Origin: Flavobacteriaceae bacterium UBA6268
GTDB taxonomy: Bacteria; Bacteroidota; Bacteroidia; Flavobacteriales; Flavobacteriaceae
Reading direction: 5' to 3'
DNA: 42,542 nt
Assembly (NCBI GenBank): GCA_002440705.1
Contig: DJVA01000099.1
Location: 1 to 42,542 of the forward strand
Positions 35,442 to 42,542 of the stretch are shown one piece after another. The first letter of the stretch is position 1. The number at the start of each line of letters is the position of its first letter. The position numbers were made by a program, and so were the translations under genes. Below the pieces are notes generated by a model. That model searched no databases and was not told the origin of the DNA. It was given only the letters and a program-made list of their open reading frames with translations.

Positions 35442-37259
35442 TTATTTTTTCCTCCAAGCTTTTTCTACCAGCAATTTCTCACAGGGGGTCCCTTTGTCAA
35501 TCAACTCCTGTACCTTCTCTGGCTCTTTTACTTTATCATGTTTGGCTAATAGATTCTTTTTCCATTTGGCATTATCTGGAGTTATTTCTGATAACCCTGC
35601 TGGAAAGGGTGAAACAATAATTTCCACCCGTCTTAATTTGTGCTGTTCCGTTAAGGGGTCATAACCGGGTATAGGGTCTTTATCCGACAAGCCCTTCAGC
35701 AAAAATCGATTCACGCTCATAAAGCGCTTTTCTTTAAATTCAACTTTCGCTTTTCTGGATACTCCAAGGTTTCTTAGATAGTGATATACGTTCTTTGCCC
35801 TACGGTCACTAATGTGTTGCTTGGCTACGTCAGTGCCTACGTTATCTGAATGACCACGTAATTCAACGAACATATCAGATAACTTCACCAGATCGGCAAT
35901 TAACTTTAACTTGTTTTGTTCAGATGGGTCCAGTTTGTGGACACTGGCTTTGTTGAATCCGAAGTTGATTACGACCGACTTGGCAAAAGACTCTCCTTCA
36001 TTAGGCCCATCGGCTGCCAATCCCCTTAACTCGTCATCTGTCTTTCCAACACTTTTTGCAATCTCATTTTCGATGTTAATGGTCGAATCATGAAGGTTGC
36101 TCACTGCTCTTTGCCCTTTGGCATGTGCTTCAATTTCCAAAAGTGCAGCATGTCCACACAATTCATGACCCAGAACGATTTCGGGATTGGATGTGTAAAG
36201 TTGTTTCTCTCCTTTTTTTGAGTGTGCCCCAAGTTCTAGTGGGCTGAGATTCGAATTGATAAGTACCTTATGCTCATCGGGATGTGTATGTGGAAAAAAA
36301 TGATCGGCCACGACAATCTCCCAATCGTTTTTGGCGCTTGGTCGGGTAAGGACATGCATGCAACATGAGCCGGTTCCCTTATCACTTTCCGCAAGTTCTT
36401 TCTCTGGTTTTGAAGGACTTCCCTCAACTTTTCCGCTGCCATTAACGGAAAAATCTGGACTAATCTTAGCCAACTGCCCTTTAACTAAATTATGGCGATC
36501 ATTATTGGATAATTTCTTGGAGGGATCTTCTCCTTTTGGGTTTTTCTGGAATTTATCAGCGTACTCTTTTGGGTAATCGTCTTGAACTGATAGCTTTCTT
36601 TGAATTTTTTTTTCATTACCCCCTGTTTGTTGAATGGTATGTGTTAACTCATGTGCTAACAAATGCTTTCCCTCTTGGGTATCTGGGTTGTATTTTCCTT
36701 CATTAAAATAAATGTCATTTCCAGTGGTAAAAGCTTGGGCTCCTAATTCATGACTCATTCTTTGTGCTTTGGCATCGGTATGGATGTTCACATCACTAAA
36801 ATCAGTGCCAAAGCCCTTTTCCATCTCTGCCTCGATTTTGTAATCCATTTTACCACCTTGCCCTTTTGAGGCTTTGATGCCTGATTCTACGTTCTTGGAA
36901 GTAGTTTGGGAATTTTCCTTTCTCTGAAGAGGGTTTTCGCGTTTGGGTTGTGCGGCTTCTTCCTCTTCTTCTTTTTGAACTGGGGATTCTTCTTCAACCG
37001 ATTCTTGCTTTTGTAAAGGGGTAACTGATTCAGAGAGGGATTTTTGCTGAAGGCTTTCTTCTTCCTCTCCCTTTTTTTGGATACTGGTGTTTTCAATAGA
37101 CTGATTTACCACTTTATCTGCCATAGTATCAGCCTGTTTTTCATAGGGATCATTTACCTTTCCTATTGCCAATTTCTCCTGAATTTTTGGAAAAAAAGTT
37201 CCGGCATCAACTGGATGGTGTTGGCTTGGATGCACTTTCTTTTTTTCAATACGCCTCAT
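35442..37259 (-). CDS. DUF4157 effector candidate with HELCGH metal-site and OmpA domain
   Basis: 605 aa. The start MRRIEKKK and leader TFFPKIQEKLAIGK, then EKQADTMADKVV, parallel those of the papain-like paralogue. A Glu/Gln-rich spacer precedes the DUF4157 core (DIYFNEGKYNP, HELTH with His203). Residues about 220-420 carry SCCMHVLTRP and EIVLGHELCGHAALLE (His365, Glu366, His370), followed by INIENEIA and NEGESFAK. HExxGH recalls the zinc motif of dipeptidyl peptidase III (M49), so a metal hydrolase is plausible. An OmpA-like peptidoglycan-binding domain spans about 430-540 (INFGFNKASVHKL, FVELRGHSDNVG). Cargo status is inferred. The gene lies between the two 44-bp direct repeats, 10 bp after the tape-measure gene. 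Confidence 0.87.
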   Translation of the reverse strand: MRRIEKKKVHPSQHHPVDAGTFFPKIQEKLAIGKVNDPYEKQADTMADKVVNQSIENTSIQKKGEEEESLQQKSLSESVTPLQKQESVEEESPVQKEEEEEAAQPKRENPLQRKENSQTTSKNVESGIKASKGQGGKMDYKIEAEMEKGFGTDFSDVNIHTDAKAQRMSHELGAQAFTTGNDIYFNEGKYNPDTQEGKHLLAHELTHTIQQTGGNEKKIQRKLSVQDDYPKEYADKFQKNPKGEDPSKKLSNNDRHNLVKGQLAKISPDFSVNGSGKVEGSPSKPEKELAESDKGTGSCCMHVLTRPSAKNDWEIVVADHFFPHTHPDEHKVLINSNLSPLELGAHSKKGEKQLYTSNPEIVLGHELCGHAALLEIEAHAKGQRAVSNLHDSTINIENEIAKSVGKTDDELRGLAADGPNEGESFAKSVVINFGFNKASVHKLDPSEQNKLKLIADLVKLSDMFVELRGHSDNVGTDVAKQHISDRRAKNVYHYLRNLGVSRKAKVEFKEKRFMSVNRFLLKGLSDKDPIPGYDPLTEQHKLRRVEIIVSPFPAGLSEITPDNAKWKKNLLAKHDKVKEPEKVQELIDKGTPCEKLLVEKAWRKK

Positions 37260-37303
37260 AAGTTCAGTTTTACCAGTTCACAAAAAGCATGGATTCTTTC
37301 CAA
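37260..37303. repeat. Direct repeat copy B (native tape-measure 3' end)
   Basis: The original context of the 44-bp repeat. It includes the last codons of the tape-measure gene (ending KESMLFVNW) and the spacer up to the start codon of the OmpA-type effector gene. 39 of 44 bases are identical to 35212-35255. Similarity continues weakly into the MRRI start of both downstream effector genes. Confidence 0.92.
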
Positions 37304-38799
37304 GGGAGTTTTACCAAGTTTAAGTTCCAGGGCAAACCATCCAATAAAATGTCTTGGGTGATTCGCTGGATGTACAATTGATGACGATCTTTCGAAACCA
37401 CAAGTTTTCCCTCACGTTGCAGAAACTCATTCCTCAATACATCAATATTATTTGTCTTAAGTCCGTTCCAATGCACTAAAACTGCTTCCAGTAAGGTATT
37501 GCAGGCCTCTTTTTGATTTTTCTTGAGTTTAATGAATCGTTCTACGGGCTGCCCAACGGGAATGTTGCACAAATACTTTTCAAATTGCAATTCGTACTCA
37601 AATGGGTGTTCTTTGCCAAAGGCTAAATAATGCAATAGATGTGCTGCCAGTTCTTTTTTTGATGGATCCAAGCCAGTGGCATCGTTAATTCCTATGTTGG
37701 CAAAAAAACGCCTCAAGAAAGGGTGCAACAAAATCAATCCGGCGGCAGGTACTAGGATCCCATCCGATTCATCAATCGTTGTTATTAGTTCCGGCTCCAT
37801 TTTATTTTCTGCCTTAATTGTTGAATGATGAATGACACTTTCATGCTTTTCCTTTACTTTCTGAAGTTTTAAATCGCATTCCCAAGAGGTATCGATTTTA
37901 GACCAGTGTTTTTTGTTTTTTTGAAAGGCATCACCAGCGGATCCCATGAGCAGTAGCTCAAAGGTTTTGGGACGTTTTGTGGCGTGTATTGCCAATGGAA
38001 TTTGAAGGGCCTCGTTGCAAAATTGAAAAAGTTCTTTTAGGTCTTTTATTTCCCTTTCTTTCAATTGAAAACGGTCATATTTCGCTTCGATGGATTTCTT
38101 TTTAGTACTTGAAATTTCGTCAGCAAAAATTCCAATGAAAAGATTCAAATCCGAAGGGTGGACTCCCTTGGCAAAGGAATGAAATGCCCATTGCCAGAAG
38201 GCGTATTTAAAAGAAGGTTTTTGAAGGATTTTTGGAATGCTAAAGCGCTTTTGTTTTTTTTGGGGCGTTTCAAAAAATAGTTTCAAAAAAATAGTATTAA
38301 TAATTTGATTGTCAAATTGTTTTATTATTCTATTTAAACTATTACTATTACTTAATATTTTTTGGAGTTCTGCTTTGGTAATTAGTTGTTGCAGTTGTTC
38401 AACCGACTCAAAATGGGCTTCAGGAATGGTACCCCACCAAGGTAATTTTCCGGTTTCTAAAAAATACAACAATGTTTGGATTGGTTTATTTTTTAGCGGA
38501 ATTTTTTGGTGATTTTGCCCTTTTTGAAAGGCAACGTTTTGCCCCAACTGTTCCTTTAATTGTTCCAAAAGGGTACTGGTTAACTCGGCGTTGCTGTATG
38601 TAGTCTCCAGTTCCAAATTTAAATCCAATGTATTGATGACCATGGCGTGGTTCCGGGAATCATATTTTTCGAAATGTGATTCCAAAATGGGTACAATTTT
38701 CCTCTTAATTATTGCGTCAATACGGTCCTTTATCTGAAGTGCTTGCTCCATGGAATGTGTTTCTACTTCCACAGTCATTTTTTTTATGATATTTTTCAC
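37270..38799 (-). CDS. Contractile injection system tape-measure protein
   Basis: A protein of about 509 aa. The N-terminus VKNIIKKMTVEVETHSMEQ, with the following DRIDAIIKRKIVPILESHF and NTLDLNLELETTYS, matches the conserved opening of the bacterial CIS tape-measure family (CIS_TMP). Also visible are GKLPWWGTIPE in the first third and GLILLHPFLRRFFANIGI and LLHYLAFGKEHPFEYEL in the C-terminal third. The protein would set tube length or cap the particle and is a marker of eCIS loci. No ATG precedes the conserved start, so I use GTG at 38799. GTG at 38808 or ATG at 38778 are alternatives. Its 3' end is duplicated 2 kb downstream. Confidence 0.88.
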   Translation of the reverse strand: MKNIIKKMTVEVETHSMEQALQIKDRIDAIIKRKIVPILESHFEKYDSRNHAMVINTLDLNLELETTYSNAELTSTLLEQLKEQLGQNVAFQKGQNHQKIPLKNKPIQTLLYFLETGKLPWWGTIPEAHFESVEQLQQLITKAELQKILSNSNSLNRIIKQFDNQIINTIFLKLFFETPQKKQKRFSIPKILQKPSFKYAFWQWAFHSFAKGVHPSDLNLFIGIFADEISSTKKKSIEAKYDRFQLKEREIKDLKELFQFCNEALQIPLAIHATKRPKTFELLLMGSAGDAFQKNKKHWSKIDTSWECDLKLQKVKEKHESVIHHSTIKAENKMEPELITTIDESDGILVPAAGLILLHPFLRRFFANIGINDATGLDPSKKELAAHLLHYLAFGKEHPFEYELQFEKYLCNIPVGQPVERFIKLKKNQKEACNTLLEAVLVHWNGLKTNNIDVLRNEFLQREGKLVVSKDRHQLYIQRITQDILLDGLPWNLNLVKLPWKESMLFVNW

Positions 38800-38820
38800 T
38801 GCAAACACTTGTTTGTCAAA

Positions 38821-39057
38821 TTAATGTTGTATATTTATTGGACGATTCAGAGATGAATTACTGGGTTGTAAGTTCATTGAGGCATATAGTGAGAACGTAA
38901 GTGTAGTTGGCAGAGTTTCTTTCAGCTTAATCTTGTAAGTATTTCTAGAAGTTTTAGTGGTAAGACCCATAAGGGTATCATTCGGAATGTACGTTTTAAC
39001 CGACTGATACCCTTTCTTATTTTCAGGAACTATCCGTTGCAATGCTAACTTCCTCAT
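38821..39057 (-). CDS. Small hypothetical protein between eCIS structural genes, 78 aa
   Basis: A short basic protein (MRKLALQRIVPENKKGYQSV start) with a beta-rich centre (NTYKIKLKETLPTTLTFSLYAS) and no recognised domain. The start overlaps the stop of the 883-aa gene by 4 bp (ATGA) and it ends just before the tape-measure gene, so it is in frame with a compact operon. It may be a small structural or assembly factor. Chance ORF status is possible but less likely given the coupled start. Confidence 0.55.
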   Translation of the reverse strand: MRKLALQRIVPENKKGYQSVKTYIPNDTLMGLTTKTSRNTYKIKLKETLPTTLTFSLYASMNLQPSNSSLNRPINIQH

Positions 39058-41705
39058 AACGTAATGGCATTTTCCCCAGAGGGGTTTCCAAAGTAAAAAT
39101 CTGCGTTGGTTTTAAATCGGTCAATAGGCCCGTCGAACACTTCATTGTAATCGATTCCTTGGATATAAACGGACAGTTTGGTAACGCCTGTTTCATTGTG
39201 AAGGAATTTCCTCAAATTCACAAAAAGTACAATATCGTCGTGTGTATTTTTGCGGTGCAGACGGTGGTGATCTAACATAAAGGCATTCACCCAGACTCCG
39301 CTCACCCAATCGCCATCCAGTTTAAAGGTTAAATTGGTTCCGGGAACAACTCCTAGGAACTGTGCTTTTATTTCGGCAACAATAGCTCTAATTTCTGAGG
39401 GTAATTGTGCTGCACTGGTAATCATCCTAGTAAGCTTCTGGTTAACAATGTCAGTATTGGTGACCAATCGATCACGCAACAAGTACCATTTTCTCCATTT
39501 TTCATCATAGGTACCGTAATCGTCATCTTTGTTGACCGGAGCCAGCTGCTCATGCAGTTTTTCGTAGAAGGAGGGGTTATATCCTTTTAAATCGCGGCAA
39601 CGCATGGCATCTGGGCGGAACACTTTGTTATTGCGGAACATGCCGTTATTGCTGTAGGTATAGATGGGATTGTTGTTGGCCATGGTCACCTCCCTTAGTC
39701 GCAACACGTAGGTATCCTCTTTGGCGCGGGTAATGACAAAACGTTTTTGGCTTTCATTGAAATCGAAAACCAATCCTTTATCGAAACGATTGTTCAATGC
39801 TTCGGTAACGGCATGCATCCTTCGAAGGAAAATCTGTTCCAATGGAATGCGCAGGGTCGTGGTGTTGTTGATGAGTTTTTCACCATTGATTTTGTATTCA
39901 ATTACCTGAAGCAAATAATCATCGGGCATAGGCCTATTATTGCTTTGGGTGCCTTTCAGGCTTCGGGCAAGATTGTTTAAATATTTTAAGGAACTGATCC
40001 AAGGAAAGGTACACTCCATAAGGGAGCAGCAGCCTTGTTCGTTTGCTTCGGCAGCAATCTTGTAACTCACGCAGTAATCGGCTTTTACTTCGTCGTTTTC
40101 TGAAATAAGAATGAAGGTGCCTCCTCGTGGGACCCCAGCTTTGTGAATAATCGAAGGGTGTTTTTTTACAAAGGCCGTGAATGTGTCTTTTCCTGTCGTT
40201 AAATCGAAATGCAAGCAATCAAAATCCAGACCGTTATCCTTTTTCAGATTATTGATGAAATCCCTACTGGCCAATCCGGCGCGTCCAAAATGTCCTTCAA
40301 TCCTAAAAAAATCATGACACTCCAAGGCCACTTTCAAAGGCTCTTTGGGCCACCCGGCATTCAAAAGTGTGGTGTGGTAGCTAAGGTTAAAGCCCTGCTT
40401 GAAGTTTTCCGTTTTTTGGAAGCACCAATTTTTGAGCAAAGTTCCATCAACGCCGTAATAGGCAGGGATGGCTTTACTGCCCAATTCGCCGCAATTCTTG
40501 GAGGGTGTTATTTTGATGGTATTGGTCAATCCCAAATTGAAATTGTCCAAGGAAATGACGATTCGTTGCATGAGGCTTTTTGCTTTTTTCAGAAAGGCCT
40601 CATATTCGGTATTGGTAGGCGAGGGGTACCATTGGTGGCGTAACTCTGGGTATTCATTTTGTGAAGGAAACAAGCAACCCAACAGCAAATGTTTTGGGAA
40701 GGCGTCGATGCTTGGGCAGCACTCGGTTTTCAATTTTAGTAACAGTGCAACAAACTCATTATAGGTATCGCTCAAGTCCATTACCAAGTCGTAACGGTAT
40801 TGGATTTTTTCATTTCCGGCAAAGTCATCCAGCGCATTAATTTGGTTCAGCACCGTGTTTTGGGTTCCGCCATTCACTGAAAGTATTTCAGCAAATCCAG
40901 TAAAGAAATCCGAGTAAGCTTGGTGCAGTTTAGGTACTGCGGCAACAATGGCATTTTTAAAGGCATTGCCCATTAAAGCGTAGGTGTTGGTATTGTTTGA
41001 TGCGCCAAGGTCCCCGTTTAGGATTACTTTTGGCACGGCGGTTTCTTCCAGGTTGGTGATGGCTTCAAAAACATCGTGTTTGCTGTAGATTTCGTCTTTG
41101 GGATTGATTACATCCTCCACGTCGTCCTTAGTGGCCAACAACACCTTAATGTTTTGCACGTTTTCCTGCCCTTGGTTGTCGCAATTGGACGAAGTACAGA
41201 TACTGGGTTCTTTTTGATAGCTTTCCAAATAGAGGATTACGACCTTATCATTCAAGTTGAGTTCGGATAGCGGGTCGTGCTCTTCGGTATCGACCAAAGA
41301 TTCTGGAATGAGCTCGACCAAATCGATGGTATTGCTGCCGTCTTTGAAGTGGGCGTATTCGGCTTTTTCATCGGTGAATTCCTTGTAATGGGTATAGGTG
41401 ATGGAATCGATGACGATATTTTTGGAATCCAAAGACGATTTCGTAGAGGCTTCCTCAACATCTTCCTGCAATTTAAGCAAGTCGCCATCGGTAGTGATGC
41501 CACAACCTTGTGAAATGACAATTTCATTGTCAACCACCTTTACCTGAAATCCGCAAACCAACCCCACACCGGAAAGACATACGCGCGTCAATCGATCTTG
41601 CTCGTTGAAATATTCAATGAATTCGTTCAACTGGTGGGAGGTAAGTACTTGGTCGTCCACAAAGGAGTTGTACTGAGGGGTGATTTCGAATAACTTGCTT
41701 TTCAT
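39054..41705 (-). CDS. Conserved large eCIS-locus protein of unknown role, 883 aa
   Basis: No signal peptide or membrane helix. The N-terminus (SFVDDQVLTSHQLNEFIEYF, EQDRLTRVCLSGVGLVCGFQV, ISQGCGITTDGDLL) looks like a tail-fibre or baseplate-type opening domain with a glycine/beta-rich start. A CTSSNCDN cysteine pair lies near 165. The middle has helical stretches and FFRIEGHFGRAGLASRDFI near 470. The C-terminal 130 residues are predicted beta (WVSGVWVNAFMLDHHRL, KLSVYIQGIDYNEVFDGPI) and include a histidine-rich DHHRLHRKNTHDD. Position between another probable structural gene and the tape-measure gene suggests a particle component such as baseplate periphery or fibre. The specific role is not known. 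Confidence 0.75.
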   Translation of the reverse strand: MKSKLFEITPQYNSFVDDQVLTSHQLNEFIEYFNEQDRLTRVCLSGVGLVCGFQVKVVDNEIVISQGCGITTDGDLLKLQEDVEEASTKSSLDSKNIVIDSITYTHYKEFTDEKAEYAHFKDGSNTIDLVELIPESLVDTEEHDPLSELNLNDKVVILYLESYQKEPSICTSSNCDNQGQENVQNIKVLLATKDDVEDVINPKDEIYSKHDVFEAITNLEETAVPKVILNGDLGASNNTNTYALMGNAFKNAIVAAVPKLHQAYSDFFTGFAEILSVNGGTQNTVLNQINALDDFAGNEKIQYRYDLVMDLSDTYNEFVALLLKLKTECCPSIDAFPKHLLLGCLFPSQNEYPELRHQWYPSPTNTEYEAFLKKAKSLMQRIVISLDNFNLGLTNTIKITPSKNCGELGSKAIPAYYGVDGTLLKNWCFQKTENFKQGFNLSYHTTLLNAGWPKEPLKVALECHDFFRIEGHFGRAGLASRDFINNLKKDNGLDFDCLHFDLTTGKDTFTAFVKKHPSIIHKAGVPRGGTFILISENDEVKADYCVSYKIAAEANEQGCCSLMECTFPWISSLKYLNNLARSLKGTQSNNRPMPDDYLLQVIEYKINGEKLINNTTTLRIPLEQIFLRRMHAVTEALNNRFDKGLVFDFNESQKRFVITRAKEDTYVLRLREVTMANNNPIYTYSNNGMFRNNKVFRPDAMRCRDLKGYNPSFYEKLHEQLAPVNKDDDYGTYDEKWRKWYLLRDRLVTNTDIVNQKLTRMITSAAQLPSEIRAIVAEIKAQFLGVVPGTNLTFKLDGDWVSGVWVNAFMLDHHRLHRKNTHDDIVLFVNLRKFLHNETGVTKLSVYIQGIDYNEVFDGPIDRFKTNADFYFGNPSGENAITL

Positions 41706-41717
41706 GACATTCCTTTT

Positions 41718-42542
41718 TTAAATGATTCCCAGGTTGGTCCTGCCCAGGATAATGTTTTGTTGGTCTTCATCGTTTTCGCAATCATGCAGCCTACCCTGTG
41801 GATAAATGGTGTGGAGTGTGCTGATGATTTTATTCAAACGCATCAATTTTTGTTTGTGCTGTTTTTGGCCGTTGTTGGTTTTGGAAAGCAGCCACTCATG
41901 GTAGGCTTCCTCCAGTTCCATCATTTCATTTTCTTCACCTTCTTCCATTTCATAACTTTCTGGCCAACCAATCCAGCAAATTTTGGCCATGATGTGCGAA
42001 GGCAATTCCTTCTGTATCAAATCTTCCATGAATCGCCTGAAATCGACATTGCTGTAACGCTCGGTCCAGCCGGGCAATACTATGGAAACCCTAAAAGAGT
42101 AGGGATCTACTCCTTCGCAGCTTTCACAATTGTCTTCACAAATGGGCAAAAAATAGTCCTTATTCATGGTATCTTGGGTCACATCGGGTCGCAAAAGCAG
42201 GTGCTCAATCACGTACATACCCTCATTGGGTTGGAGTTCGTTCATGAATTCCACGACTTCTGCAATAGCTGCTTCGGCATTTGCCTGGGTATTGAAATAG
42301 GAAATCCTCCGGGCAATCACATGCCGCTCATCGCTGGCATCGGGATAGTTGGGGTTAGTGAGGTTGAAGTAGAACTTTCCTGAAACGGTTGTCTTGATTT
42401 CGTAGTTTTCTGCAAATCGACCATAATTCTTTACATCTAATATTTCCTTGTACAGAGAAGCCAACGAATGGTAGTGTTTGCTTCCGGAGCCCAAAATGGT
42501 ATTGGAAGCGTCCCTAAACCGGAAGCGGTATTCAATATAACC
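41718..42542 (-). CDS. eCIS structural-type protein, C-terminal part (runs off right edge)
   Basis: The frame stays open to the window edge, with 16 further codons (GYIEYRFRFRDASNTI) before the TTG at 42494, so the true start lies outside. At least 274 residues are seen. Features are GMYVIEHLLLRPDV, a cysteine cluster CEDNCESCEG, and DPYSFRVSIVLPGWTERY followed by FRRFMEDLIQKELPSHI. That region resembles C-terminal parts of large baseplate-associated proteins in eCIS loci, from memory of the pattern, not from a search. A charged helix and KQHKQKLMRLNKII follow. It ends 12 bp before the 883-aa gene start. Confidence 0.7.
   Translation of the reverse strand, partial: GYIEYRFRFRDASNTILGSGSKHYHSLASLYKEILDVKNYGRFAENYEIKTTVSGKFYFNLTNPNYPDASDERHVIARRISYFNTQANAEAAIAEVVEFMNELQPNEGMYVIEHLLLRPDVTQDTMNKDYFLPICEDNCESCEGVDPYSFRVSIVLPGWTERYSNVDFRRFMEDLIQKELPSHIMAKICWIGWPESYEMEEGEENEMMELEEAYHEWLLSKTNNGQKQHKQKLMRLNKIISTLHTIYPQGRLHDCENDEDQQNIILGRTNLGII

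Noticed and set aside
42492..42494. Start codon of the last - strand gene at TTG 42494
   Set aside because: The frame continues open for 16 codons to the window edge with plausible coding sequence, so the gene is truncated and its start lies outside.
22853..42542. Prophage instead of an injection system
   Set aside because: No capsid, portal, terminase, integrase or lysis-regulation genes are seen. The combination of CIS tape-measure protein, AAA+ ATPase and DUF4157 proteins is characteristic of eCIS loci. The missing upstream part could still refine this.

Overview
The window looks like a chromosomal segment of a member of the Bacteroidota, most likely a marine-type flavobacterium. This is inferred from moderate-to-low GC, lipoprotein signal peptides with Lys or Ala right after the lipobox Cys, few Shine-Dalgarno sites, a TAnnTTTG-like promoter, and the gene families present. 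No tRNA, rRNA, CRISPR array or transposase was found. No gene-free stretch exceeds 300 bp.

Positions 113-11593 (+ strand) hold sugar catabolism and a regulator operon. A maltose module comes first: beta-phosphoglucomutase, a GH65 disaccharide phosphorylase and a GH13 lipoprotein amylase, closed by a strong terminator. A glycolytic operon follows: pfkA, gap, a GlcNAc-kinase-like BadF/BcrA-family kinase and pgi. Maltose phosphorylase would give glucose plus beta-glucose-1-phosphate, the mutase would make glucose-6-phosphate, and Pgi, PfkA and Gap carry it down glycolysis. Then come a small unknown protein, a polytopic membrane protein and a NarL/LuxR-type two-component pair in tightly packed order.

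Positions 11650-22802 are mostly housekeeping and envelope genes. They include a ComM/YifB AAA+ ATPase and a small unknown. On the - strand is a GT39-like, UbiA and HAD trio that resembles a polyprenyl-phosphate sugar donor pathway. Also present are an aspartoacylase-like zinc hydrolase beside a glutamate-cysteine-ligase-like/CBS fusion, and a large M16 lipoprotease. A bidirectional terminator at about 22821-22854 separates this from the last region.

Positions 22853-42542 (- strand, read right to left) are the 3' part of an extracellular contractile injection system (eCIS) operon that continues past the right edge. In transcription order: a truncated structural-type protein, an 883-aa conserved eCIS-type protein, a 78-aa protein, the tape-measure/cap protein, and an effector zone with three full DUF4157 (eCIS-core) proteins and a 42-aa remnant of a fourth. 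Then follow a small lipoprotein, small helical proteins, a polytopic membrane patatin, an N-acetylmuramidase and the Afp15-type AAA+ ATPase. The three DUF4157 proteins share an N-terminal leader (FFxxxQxKLxxGK...EKxAD) and the HELTH core, but their C-termini differ: an NS-endonuclease-like segment ending in a helix-turn-helix, a papain-like Cys-His-Asp protease candidate, and a HELCGH metal-site plus OmpA domain.

The most unusual structure is a cassette of about 2 kb flanked by two 44-bp direct repeats (39/44 identical). The repeats carry the 3' end of the tape-measure gene plus the start region of an effector gene. One copy is joined at an 8-bp microhomology to the orphan leader of a lost DUF4157 effector. 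This looks like the scar of effector-cassette duplication or exchange inside an injection-system operon.
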